NCBI GenBank assembly: GCA_016946835.1
Contig: JACVTC010000035.1
Location: forward strand, 794,001 to 850,000
Length of the DNA: 56,000 nucleotides
Source: Neocallimastix lanati (nom. inval.)
Lineage: Eukaryota > Neocallimastigomycota > Neocallimastigomycetes > Neocallimastigales > Neocallimastigaceae
Direction: 5' to 3'
This document shows, one piece after another, positions 1 to 9,693 of the stretch. The notes below the pieces were generated by a model. That model was not told where the DNA came from. It made no database searches and was given only the letters and a program-made list of their open reading frames with translations. Positions within the stretch are counted from its first letter, which is position 1; each line of letters starts with the position of its first letter. The position numbers were made by a program, and so were the translations under genes.

Positions 1-1029
1 TATCCAATCTAAATCTTTTTTAACATATTGACATTTCCAAATATGATCCTAAAAAAAATTTAATAATATTAAAGTAATTAAGAAAGTGAAAAATAAAAAT
101 AATAGGATATACTATTTTTAAATAGAATAATAATAATATATATATATTATAAAAAAATAAATAATAAAATATTATATTAATAATATATATTTATTAAAAA
201 TTTTATACCTGCATTTCATGTCTAACCACTGAAACACTGCATCCATTATTAGGGCATTTAATTAATTTTAATGGACACTCATTATCATGAATTTCCATAT
301 CTTTTGAATATATTTGTGCATTACAACCTTTATTAGGACACACAACTGACCTCCATGGACATTTTTTTTGATGAAAATTTAAAATTTTGTTTCTTTGAGC
401 TGTATATGTGCAATTATTATTAGGACAACTGATAATGAACGATAGACATTCATATTTCAAATGTTTAATTAAATCATTTCGTACTCCAATCCAATTACAA
501 TTCACTTTATTATTATTTTCTTCAGTATTATCAACACAACAACTATATGGACATTTAACTTTTAATAATCCTGCAGCTTGAGGAATCAAATATTCTTTAG
601 TAATAACATTTTTAGCAACAATAGGTTTATGATCTACAGGGCAAATTTCTTTTTCTTCAAGCCATTTTAGTAAGTGATCACGGCAAAATACATGTCCACA
701 GGTGTTAATTCTCAAAGCATCAGAACATACTGGTAATTTACACAATGGACATGACAATTGTTGTATTAACTCTGGATTATCATTAATATAGTCAAGTTCT
801 AAATATGGAATTTCAATATCCATTTTATTATCTATTAAATATTAATAAAAATTAATTATGTAAAGTTTGGATAATGTATATTTAAAGTCATAAATAATTT
901 TATTATTTGCAAAATATATATATATTAAATAAATCAATAATTAATATAAATAAAATAAAATATACCTATATTATTGATATTTTCATTACTTAAACTTATT
1001 GAAATATTATTTCTTAATGTGTTATCCAT
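1..1029 (-). CDS. RING plus TRAF-type zinc-finger protein, 5' part (runs off left edge)
   Basis: Three exons are readable on the minus strand. Exon 1 is 1029-966 (ATG at 1029-1027, 21 codons plus one base), exon 2 is 831-209, and exon 3 starts at 48 and leaves the window. Introns begin GTATA (965) and GTATAA (208) and end TAG (832) and TTTTTAG (49); joining them keeps one frame. An in-frame ATG inside exon 2 (823) would give a shorter product, but the upstream exon fits better. The protein has a RING finger from about residue 49 (CPLC, then CGHVFC, then CPVD, so the last ligand is Asp, as in TRAF-like RINGs), followed by at least three Cys/His repeats of the CPNxxC...H...C type (zf-TRAF). Exon 3 supplies the last His/Cys pair of one repeat (HIWKC), which supports the splice. 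Such proteins are usually ubiquitin ligases or scaffolds; no substrate can be inferred. The C terminus is not in the window. Confidence 0.85.
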
Positions 1030-1873
1030 TTTCTTTTATTTAATGCGATTTTAAAAATTTATGGGGAAAATAATTTTAAAGTATATTTATATTTCAAAAT
1101 AAACATTTCTTTTCTCTTTGATTATTATTTGATTACTTTTTAATTTTTTTTTATATATTTTTCTTTACTGTTAAACTTTAAAAATTTTATATAAAATAAG
1201 ATTGTTTATTGCAAAAAGATTTACAGTATATAAAATTTAATACATTGTTTTATTTAAAATGTGAAAAGTAATAATAAATAAATAAAAAAATAAATAAATA
1301 AATACAATAAATATACAATAATAAGGAATAAATATAAAATATTAAATCGAAGATAATAAATATTGAAAAAAAAGAAAAGTTTAATCCTTATAAAGACTGA
1401 TTGAATTATAATAATTACTATATAAAATTAATAATATATAGTAAATTATAATAATATTTATAATTAAAATTAATAAAAAACAAAAAATAAATAAATATAC
1501 TAATAAATATTATAAATACATAGAAGAAAACTAATAATAAAAAATATATTTAAAGGTTAGGTATAATAATAAAAGTTATTATTATTTTATTTTTCTTGTA
1601 TTTAAAAAAAAAAGTTTATAAATTACTAAAAAAAAAGATCATTATATTATTACATTGTAAAACATTGTAAATAATTATTAGAAAAAAAAATGAATAAAAT
1701 TATATACTTTGTTAATAAAAATTAAATGATTAATAAAAAATATATATACATTTTAATTACAGTAGTTATTAAAAAATTATTGATATTATAATTATTTTTA
1801 TTATGATAAATAATTAATACAAAAAAAAAAAAAAAAAAAGGATATAATTTTTTATATAATAAATAATTAATAG

Positions 1874-1907
<34 letters not shown>

Positions 1908-3122
1908 ATGAATAATAATTTTTTTATAACAATAAATAATTATTACAAAAAAAAAAAAAAAAAAAAACATGGATAAAGGGTATAATGGATTAATAAGCTA
2001 ATATTAATTTTCATTACTCTACTAAATATTATTAATAATACAATGAAAGAAATAAAAGTTGAAATTACTAAAAATAAAGTAAAAGATATTTTTTTTGTGT
2101 TTTTTATAGTTTTTAATTAAAGAATGAATATTTAAATCAATAATTTTCATATTATAATATCTTTTAATTATTATTTTATTTTATTATTAATATTATATTT
2201 TATTTTACTTCAATTTCTTTAAAAATATTATAATTTTTAATTTAAATATAAAATAAATACAAAACCAAAAAAAAAAAAAAAAAAAAAAAAAATGTGATAT
2301 ATCATTAAATTTTAAATTAAAACATAATAAAAAAATTTTAAATTATAATTATTATTATTTATATTAATAAATGTAAAATATATTAATTTATTTTTTAATC
2401 AAATCAAATAAATTTTATTAAATGAATTCAGTTGCTAAAACTAGTACTATCTCCCTTTTTTAATTGAATTTAAGAAAATTTCTAAATAATTTATGAAGTT
2501 TTTAGAATAATAAAAAAGCGTTATTAAATATAAAATTCATATTTTATATATTTTAATTGAATGTTCATTATCATTAAATTAAGGTTTAAAATTTTATTTG
2601 AATATTTCTTTTTTTAAATAATTAATTATAAATTAAATATAGAATATTTTTATTTTAAAATTTAAATTTTTTTATAAAAAAAAAAAAAATAAAAATGGTT
2701 CTTGAAATTATATAAATTATATTAAATTTAAATTGATATTAATACATTTTTTATATTTTAATGAATTATTATTAGGTATATATGACTAATTATAAATATG
2801 AAAATTTATAAAATTGTATTATTAAAATTATAAATTAATTATGATTAATTATTATATTTTCAAAAAGTATAAAAGCAAATGAATTTTCAATCATTTTAAA
2901 AGTCATAATTCAATTAGAATTATAAAATAGCTTAGCTTAAAAAAAAAAAAAAAAGACTGAAATTAATACCCTATAGTAAAAGAAATTATTTTACTATTAT
3001 TACCCAAACTTCAATTAATTTTTTTTCTAAAAAATTAAAAAAGTTTTAAATAAAAAATAAATTTAATTAATTAAAATTAAATTAATTATATAAAAAAAGA
3101 AAAAAATTAAAAGCAAATCAAA
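1030..3122. other. AT-rich intergenic region between divergent genes
   Basis: Shared upstream region of the RING/TRAF gene (minus) and the Gln/Lys-rich gene (plus). It holds A/T homopolymers (notably A-runs at about 1820-1838, 1877-1906, 1947-1967 and 2267-2291) and no credible coding frame. Open stretches here are poly-Phe frames made by the homopolymers. Confidence 0.7.
2973..2997. promoter_or_regulatory. perfect 9-bp inverted repeat upstream of the Gln/Lys-rich gene
   Basis: ATAGTAAAA at 2973-2981 is matched by its reverse complement TTTTACTAT at 2989-2997 with a 7-base spacer, about 125 bp before the ATG at 3123. It is one of the few non-homopolymer patches in this upstream region. A role as a protein-binding site is inference; chance is possible in such AT-rich DNA. 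Confidence 0.25.
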
Positions 3123-4463
3123 ATGGTTAGACAATCAGGAAATACTTTAATTAGCAACAAGTCCTGGGCTCAAATTGTTATGGGTACTGGTGTCCAACAA
3201 AAGTTACAACAAAATAACTTGCAAAGTAAGAAAATTCAACAAAGCAAGAATCAAAAGAAGCAACAAACCCCATCTCAAAGAACCAATACTCAACAATTGA
3301 AGCAAGTTAAGCAATACCTTGATAAGACAGATTCAACTGTAAAGCAAAACAAAAAGTTCGTTTCAACAACACAATATCCACGTTCCATTTCTTCTGCACA
3401 ACTTCAAGCTTTACAACAAGAATTTCAAGGATTATGTAATTTGTTTAATGCTAACAATTATTTCGGAAAATCAGTCTACAGCCAAAAGAAAGCCTGGCTC
3501 CAGACTAAAGGTAGATGTGTAATTAGTGTTGCTTCTTGTTATTCTTTAAGACACAAGCCAGTTCAAAACTTAGTTCGTCCACAACAAAAGAAAGCCATGA
3601 AGAATGGCTTAAGGTTTACTCCAAAGCAAAACAAAAACATGGGAAAGAATCAAAAGAAGAACCAAAACAAGAACCAACAACCAAAGTGGGGTGAAAACAA
3701 ACAATCAAATTGGGGCGCTGAAAAGGCATGGGGTAAGAACCAACCAAAGCAAATTCGTGAACCACCAAAAGAACAACTCGAAAAGCAACAACAAATGGAG
3801 AAGATTCAACAACGTCACAAGAAGCAAATGGAATTACTCCAAAAGGCTCAATTGAAGCAACAAGAACTTCTTCTTAAGAAGCAAACTGAACAAAGAAAGA
3901 AATTACTTCAATACCAAAAGCAACAAAAATTAAGAATTCAAAATTCAGGTTCAACTTCCCAACGTCAAGCTTCAAAGAGAGTTCAAGCTCCAACAAAACA
4001 AATATTCCGTTCGATTTCTAGCAAATCACAAGTTAGAACTAGACCATTAAGACACAGACTTGAAGCTGTTCGTAAACAAAATCAAAATGTAAGTCCAGAC
4101 AATTTTAAGTACACTCTTAGTCAATTAGTTGATGCATTCAACTATTTCCCAAAGAAGTCTTACAGTGGTGACCGTGCTTGGAAGTACAATAAATTCCTTG
4201 GAGGCTTCTTCTCAACTGCTTCGTACTTCGCTGAAAAGAATGCTCCATTTGTTCCAAGTAATCGTCCAAGAATAAATGTTACTAATGGAAATCCAATCTA
4301 CACCTTCAATGTAAAACCAACTACAAAAAGTGTTATTACACCATATAATGCAAACTTACAGGGTGTCCGTACTGAAGGTAATGGAAAGTACTTCGAACAC
4401 TGGAATATGGGTTCCATTTGGACTCAATACTACTCTAAGCCAAAGAAATCTGCAAGAGTTTAA
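3123..4463 (+). CDS. Gln/Lys-rich basic protein with a diverged internal duplication, function unknown
   Basis: Intronless 446-residue protein that I do not recognise. It is strongly basic and rich in Gln, Lys and Asn. Residues 1-90 are low complexity but start with a more ordered SWAQIVMGTGV. Residues about 94-142 and 330-372 look like two diverged copies of one unit, with the shared pattern FN...YF.KS.YS...AW...K, then S.AS. Between them lie a Trp-Gly-rich stretch (about 187-207, KWG, NWG, AWG), a Gln/Lys coiled-coil-like segment (about 214-275) and an Arg/Ser-rich stretch. Codon use favours C- and G-ending codons (AAG, TAC, TTC, CTC) far more than its neighbours, which in such genomes usually marks a highly expressed gene. 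The A-rich leader just before the ATG fits that. The charge and WG/Q-rich make-up suggest RNA or RNP association, but this is a guess. No signal peptide or membrane segment is visible. Confidence 0.85.
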   Translation: MVRQSGNTLISNKSWAQIVMGTGVQQKLQQNNLQSKKIQQSKNQKKQQTPSQRTNTQQLKQVKQYLDKTDSTVKQNKKFVSTTQYPRSISSAQLQALQQEFQGLCNLFNANNYFGKSVYSQKKAWLQTKGRCVISVASCYSLRHKPVQNLVRPQQKKAMKNGLRFTPKQNKNMGKNQKKNQNKNQQPKWGENKQSNWGAEKAWGKNQPKQIREPPKEQLEKQQQMEKIQQRHKKQMELLQKAQLKQQELLLKKQTEQRKKLLQYQKQQKLRIQNSGSTSQRQASKRVQAPTKQIFRSISSKSQVRTRPLRHRLEAVRKQNQNVSPDNFKYTLSQLVDAFNYFPKKSYSGDRAWKYNKFLGGFFSTASYFAEKNAPFVPSNRPRINVTNGNPIYTFNVKPTTKSVITPYNANLQGVRTEGNGKYFEHWNMGSIWTQYYSKPKKSARV

Positions 4464-4797
4464 ATTTTATAAATAAAAAATGAAAGTAGGAAAATAACGA
4501 GAAAAAAAAATATAGTATTTTATATTATTGTTATAAATGAAAAAATATTAATGAAAAATATGTAAAACTTTTTTTTTTCATATTTATTTTAAATAATTGT
4601 TTTTAAAATATATTGTTTTTTTTATCTAAAAAAATATTAAAACTTTCAATTTTTTTTTATCTAAAAAAAATAATAAGTTTTAATATTTTTTTACAAAACA
4701 CAAAAAAAAAAAAAAAAAAAAAAAAATAAAATAAGTTTAAAAACGAATATATTATAATGTTTACTAATTTGTTATTTGGTATTTTGGTGTTTTAAAT
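4464..4797. other. 3' flank of the Gln/Lys-rich gene, nothing recognised
   Basis: AT-rich, with an A-run at about 4702-4724. It leads into the repeat that begins near 4798. Confidence 0.6.
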
Positions 4798-5000
4798 GAA
4801 GAATACAAAATTATTTATTATATATTATATAATATTATATTATAATAAATATAATACTTAAAATAAATCAATATTTAAATTTATAGATATTGATTTAAAC
4901 TTAACAATAATTATTTAAAAATTGTATTTATATTTTATTATATATATATATATATAACTTACTTTTTGCATTATAGTTTTTTTTTTTTTTTTTTTTACTT
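4798..5000 (+). repeat. direct repeat, left copy (about 200 bp)
   Basis: Starts AATACAAAATTATTTATTAT, contains TTATAGATATTGATTTAAAC, a TATA run and ends in a T-run followed by ACTTATT. The same order of blocks returns at 6187-6380. The two copies differ by small indels. They bracket the MTR4/copia debris. Confidence 0.6.
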
Positions 5001-5114
5001 ATTAATTAAATAATACTTAATAATATTTTATCAATTAAAATAAGTTTTATCAATATATAAAATTATCATAAAAAAGTAAAATAAAAATAAAATAAAAAAA
5101 AAAAAATATTTATA

Positions 5115-5232
5115 AAAATTTTCAGAATGCTTTTTCATATAAAATGTCTTTTTTTGACCAAACAGATAATAATGTCTTTGCTGTATCTGAAAGACTTTGT
5201 TTATTAAATACAATGTTATCATCAGTCTGTCA
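5115..5232 (+). pseudogene. MTR4-like N-terminal shard, copy A
   Basis: An open plus-strand stretch contains MSFFDQTD and then diverges (NNVFAVSERL). Bases 5115-5165 are almost identical to 5758-5808, so it is a duplicate of copy C. There is no downstream continuation in frame. Assignment to MTR4 rests on the better preserved copies nearby. Confidence 0.45.
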
Positions 5233-5251
5233 TAATAATTATATATAAAAG

Positions 5252-5290
<39 letters not shown>

Positions 5291-5375
5291 ATAAATTAGT
5301 GATATTATTTGATAAATATTATATACATATATATATATATATTGTATAAACTTACTAATATCTGAATCAAATTTG

Positions 5376-5480
5376 AGGTACAAAATTATACCTCTGGTGA
5401 CAATACTAATTTTTCTATCCATAACATTGATTATTCATTATGGCATTCTCGTTTAGGGCATTTCAACAATTATAAAATTA
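5376..5480 (+). mobile_element. Ty1/copia gag-pre-integrase fragment
   Basis: In the plus frame, about 35 codons read through to SLWHSRLGHFNNYK, the hallmark (LWHxRLGH) of the gag-pre-integrase segment of copia polyproteins. No other copia domain adjoins it, so it is an isolated fragment lodged between MTR4-like shards. Confidence 0.75.
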
Positions 5481-5506
5481 TAATAATATTAAGGACTATA
5501 CTATTC

Positions 5507-5690
5507 TTATTTGACATATTTGACAATGATAATGAAATTAATGATTTATCAAAAATTAAACCGCCTACACCTGTTGAACCAATTAAAAATATCAAAAGAA
5601 CCCTCGAAATGATGATAATGATAACATAGAATAAGCAGAAAATGATTCAAAAAAAAAAAAAAACTTAATAATATTAAATCAGATATTAAT
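5507..5690 (+). pseudogene. MTR4-like N-terminal shard, copy B
   Basis: Reads LFDIFDNDNEINDLSKIK, then PPTPVEP and KRTLE, then shifts frame into an acidic/Lys tract with a stop. An LFxxF motif near the N terminus followed by a Pro/acidic linker is how MTR4 helicases begin in fungi and animals. This is assigned by analogy with the helicase fragment at 6030-6190; alone it would be weak. Confidence 0.45.
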
Positions 5691-5757
5691 AGAATGATCA
5701 AAAAGATGTTAAATTTAATATTGATGAATATGAATTAAAAAAAAAAAAAATATTAAT

Positions 5758-5880
5758 AAAAATTTTCAGAATGCTTTTCCATATAAAATGTCTTTTTTTG
5801 ACCAAACTGATAGCTTATTTGACATACTTGTCAATGATAATATAACTGATAATACGTAGCTTGTATCTTTACAACATCAG
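5758..5880 (+). pseudogene. MTR4-like N-terminal shard, copy C
   Basis: Contains MSFFDQTDSLFDILVNDN before a stop codon (TAG near 5856). It combines the MSFFDQTD start of copy A with the LFDI..NDN block of copy B, which links the three shards to one parent gene. Confidence 0.5.
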
Positions 5881-6029
5881 ACAATATTATATTAATTATA
5901 ATTCATAAAATCTAGAAATCTCAATATAAATTTATATAGAAATTTCTAAAGAAAAATTTATAAAAAATATTAAATCAAAAAAATTTTTTTTTTCTGAAAT
6001 AATAAGATATTATTAATATAAAAATTGAA

Positions 6030-6190
6030 GGCTCGTTACTAAGTAGCACTTCCTCCAAATTATAATTATATCCCAATTGCCCAACATAAACCTAGTGAAA
6101 ATCCCACCCGTACTTATTCATTCACACTTGATCCATTTCAACAGTATTCAATTAATTGTAATCAAAGAAATGAATCAGTTCTACTTAATA
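6030..6190 (+). pseudogene. MTR4: MTR4 (DExH RNA helicase) fragment, region just before Walker A
   Basis: The plus frame reads [16 protein letters not shown], then [14 protein letters not shown], then NQRNESVL. These are the signature blocks of MTR4, the exosome-associated DExH helicase, immediately upstream of its ATP-binding motif. A TAA sits where a Gln codon (CAA) is expected just before VALPP. The similarity stops abruptly at ESVL, before the Walker A segment, where the right repeat copy begins. Codons here include CCC and GCC, unusual for surrounding DNA. It cannot encode a working helicase. Confidence 0.85.
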
Positions 6191-6349
6191 CAAAATTATT
6201 TATTATAAATTATAAAATTTTATATTATAAAAAATTAATGCTTTAATTTATAGATATTAAATATATCAATTTAAACGTAACATTAAATATTTATAAATTG
6301 TATTTATTTTATTATATATATATTTTTTATAAACTTATTTTTTGTATTA

Positions 6350-6380
<31 letters not shown>
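6187..6380 (+). repeat. direct repeat, right copy
   Basis: Begins AATACAAAATTATTTATTAT exactly where the MTR4 fragment breaks off, and follows the block order of 4798-5000, including TATAGATAT, the TATA run and a T-run followed by CATAAACTTATT. Confidence 0.6.
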
Positions 6381-6381
<1 letters not shown>

Positions 6382-6468
6382 CATAAACTTATTGTTGAAA
6401 ATTTGTATTGCTTTTATTATAATTATTTTATTTTTTTTTTTTGTACTTTCATTGTTTTTATTAATTTT

Positions 6469-6507
<39 letters not shown>

Positions 6508-6536
6508 CATGAGAGAACTTTAAAACTTTCAATAAC

Positions 6537-6569
<33 letters not shown>

Positions 6570-6664
6570 CATTTTAATGTATTTAAAGTTATTTTCTTAT
6601 AAACTTTTGAAAAAAATTTTAATTTAATGATTTATTACTATTTTTTTTTTAATTTAACATATAT
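6381..6664. other. T-homopolymer-rich downstream flank of purU
   Basis: Contains T-runs of about 39 (6469-6507) and about 30 (6540-6569) bases. Apparent open frames on both strands are poly-Phe and poly-Lys artefacts. Confidence 0.7.
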
Positions 6665-7537
6665 TTATTCAAAAACTACTGTTTTATTTTCATAAGTCAA
6701 AACTTTGTGTAATAAATGTAATCTTAAAGCTCTTGCTAAAACAATTTTTTCAAGATCTTTTCCTTTTCTAATTAAATCACTAACAGTATCACGATGACTA
6801 ATTCTAACAACATCTTGTTCAATAATTGGTCCTGCATCTAATTGAGCAGTAACAAAATGAGCAGTAGCACCAATAATTTTAACACCACGTTTATGTGCTT
6901 GATGATATGGTTTAGCACCAATGAATGCAGGTAAGAAAGAATGATGAATATTAATAACTGTTCTGTTATCCTTAGCTAAAGTGTCAACTAAATTATCACT
7001 AAGAATTTGCATATATTTTGCTAATACAATAACATCAATATTATATTCTCTCATGAGTTCAATTTGTTTTTGTTCAACTTCTGATTTATTCTCCTTATTT
7101 ATTGGCAAAGTAACAAATGGAACGTTGAAATTTGCAACTTTTTGTTCTAAATCAGGATGATTACTTAATATGACAGCAATTTGTGCATTGCCGAGTTCCT
7201 TTGCTTGGTGTCTCCATAAAAGATCCAAAACACAGTGATCTTGCTTTGAACACCAAATAGCAACTCTAATTGGTGTATCAGAGAAAAGAAGAGACCATTT
7301 ACCATTATATGGACTGCAAAGTTCACAAACTCTATCTTTGATTTCTTCACGTTTAATTTGGAAACCTTCTAATAACCATTCAATTCTACCTAAGAAATAA
7401 CCATGTTGATGGTCATTATGGAAATCTGAATCAACAATACATCCACCATTATTATAAATGAATGAAGAAAGATTAGAAACGATACCATTAGTATCTGGGC
7501 ATACTAATAACAATATAACAGTTGTTTTCTTTTCCAT
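6665..7537 (-). CDS. purU: formyltetrahydrofolate deformylase
   Basis: Intronless, 290 residues, close to the 280-290 usual for PurU. It hydrolyses 10-formyltetrahydrofolate to formate and tetrahydrofolate. Residues about 5-85 form the N-terminal ACT regulatory domain (VCPDTNGIVSNLSSFIYNNGG). The rest is a formyltransferase fold with VAIWCSKQDHCVLDLLWRH, then NIHHSFLPAF (catalytic Asn and His) at about 194, and GATAHFVTAQLDAGPIIEQD (catalytic Asp in LDAG) at about 222-243. All catalytic residues are present, so it should be active. The ATG is preceded by an A-run and no upstream in-frame extension is credible. The enzyme is common in bacteria and patchy in eukaryotes. In an anaerobic fungus it would release formate from, and balance, the one-carbon folate pool. 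Location is probably cytosolic, as no targeting peptide is evident. Bacterial origin by transfer is possible but not shown. Confidence 0.95.
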   Translation of the reverse strand: MEKKTTVILLLVCPDTNGIVSNLSSFIYNNGGCIVDSDFHNDHQHGYFLGRIEWLLEGFQIKREEIKDRVCELCSPYNGKWSLLFSDTPIRVAIWCSKQDHCVLDLLWRHQAKELGNAQIAVILSNHPDLEQKVANFNVPFVTLPINKENKSEVEQKQIELMREYNIDVIVLAKYMQILSDNLVDTLAKDNRTVINIHHSFLPAFIGAKPYHQAHKRGVKIIGATAHFVTAQLDAGPIIEQDVVRISHRDTVSDLIRKGKDLEKIVLARALRLHLLHKVLTYENKTVVFE

Positions 7538-7787
7538 TTTTTTTTTTTTTGTCTTCTTATTTAATAAATAATAAACGTTGAAAATATATGTTTTTTTATA
7601 AAAAATTTTGAAACATAAAAAAAAAAAAATAAATAAATATATAAAAAAAATTTGTTAAAAAAATTAAAGCCATAAAATAAATATATTTTTCCAAGTATTA
7701 ATTAATTTTGTATTTAGATACATTTTTACATTAATTTTTGAGTTTATAAAAAAAAATTTAATAAAAAGTAAATATACGTTTAATAAG

Positions 7788-8070
<283 letters not shown>

Positions 8071-8411
8071 TGTTTTAACATTTTCAATATTAGATTATTT
8101 ATTGTTTATAAGGCTTTTATTAAATTTAATTACATGATTATTACATGATTACAGTTTAACATAATATAATAAATAAGATTAATAATTAATATTTAATAAT
8201 TAACGTATTCATAATGTATCTAATTGCGGCGAATTAATTAAATGATATATACCCCCCGAAAATGCAAGACTATTTATACTAAATGTGGCTTATATAATAA
8301 ACAATGAAACTTATTAAACCATAAAAATAATGTATTCCAAATTCATTATTTTTTTTAAATAAATTATTTCAATTTATTTTACATACATTATATTCTATTT
8401 TCTTTATATTC

Positions 8412-8565
<154 letters not shown>

Positions 8566-9029
8566 TATTTTTTAGATTTAATTATTATTTATTTATAATT
8601 TAAAACATAAATAATGAATTTTTAAGCAGATTTATATTTTTTATTCAATATTAATATTTAAATTTATTAGAATATAATAAATTAATAAATCATATTTAAC
8701 TATAGTAATTATTGATTTACTTTTTTTTTTTTTTTTATATTTTAATTGTTTTATATTATTTTTTAGTTATACATCGGTTTAGTCATTTATATTAAAAAAT
8801 AGAAAAAATAAAAATACTAAATCATTATTATATTAAATAAAATATAATTTTATATTTAAATAAGTGTTAATTTAAATCAATTTTATTTATACAATTAAAT
8901 ATTGAAAAAATATTTAAGCTTTTAAAATTATTAAGGTATATTTTCTAATTCTATTAGATATTTTAAATTTCATAATAAATATATATTAAAAAAATTTTTA
9001 TAAACTTTTTTTATTTAAACAAGTTTTTA

Positions 9030-9074
<45 letters not shown>

Positions 9075-9693
9075 TATTTATTTATTATTTTATATAATTA
9101 TTTATTAATATTAAAATTTAAAATATAAAAATTTAATATTTTTACATAATTTTAAATAAATAAATAAATAAGTAAATAAATAAATAAATAAATAGTAATA
9201 ATAATTATAATAATAATAATAATAATAAAAAAAAAAGAAAAACATTTTATATGGTTTATAAAATTAATTTCTTTTTTTTTGTTGGAATTATTAATTTATA
9301 ATAAATTTATATATAATATTTTTATATTATTTTTTTTATCAAAGATAATAAATACGATAATAAATACGCATAAATGAAATATTCATATACATAATTTTTA
9401 AACTTTTATATAAATAATTAAAATATAATAATTAATTATTTAAAAATATTATCTATCTATAAATAATATTTTATGTTATATTACAATATAATTATTAATA
9501 TAACCAAAATAAAAAAAAATAAATAAAATAATATCAATAAATATTAAATAATTTGATATTTATATAAATAATATAACAAGCAAAACAAAAATTAAATAAA
9601 AATTATAAAGTTCATAGTTAAAAAAAAAAATTCCTAGTTATTAATATTTATTTTAAAAACGTATATTGGATAAATAATAGAACAAATTTAAAT

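Noticed and set aside
6298-6627. Overlapping open frames on both strands
   Set aside because: They consist of poly-Phe and poly-Lys from T-runs.
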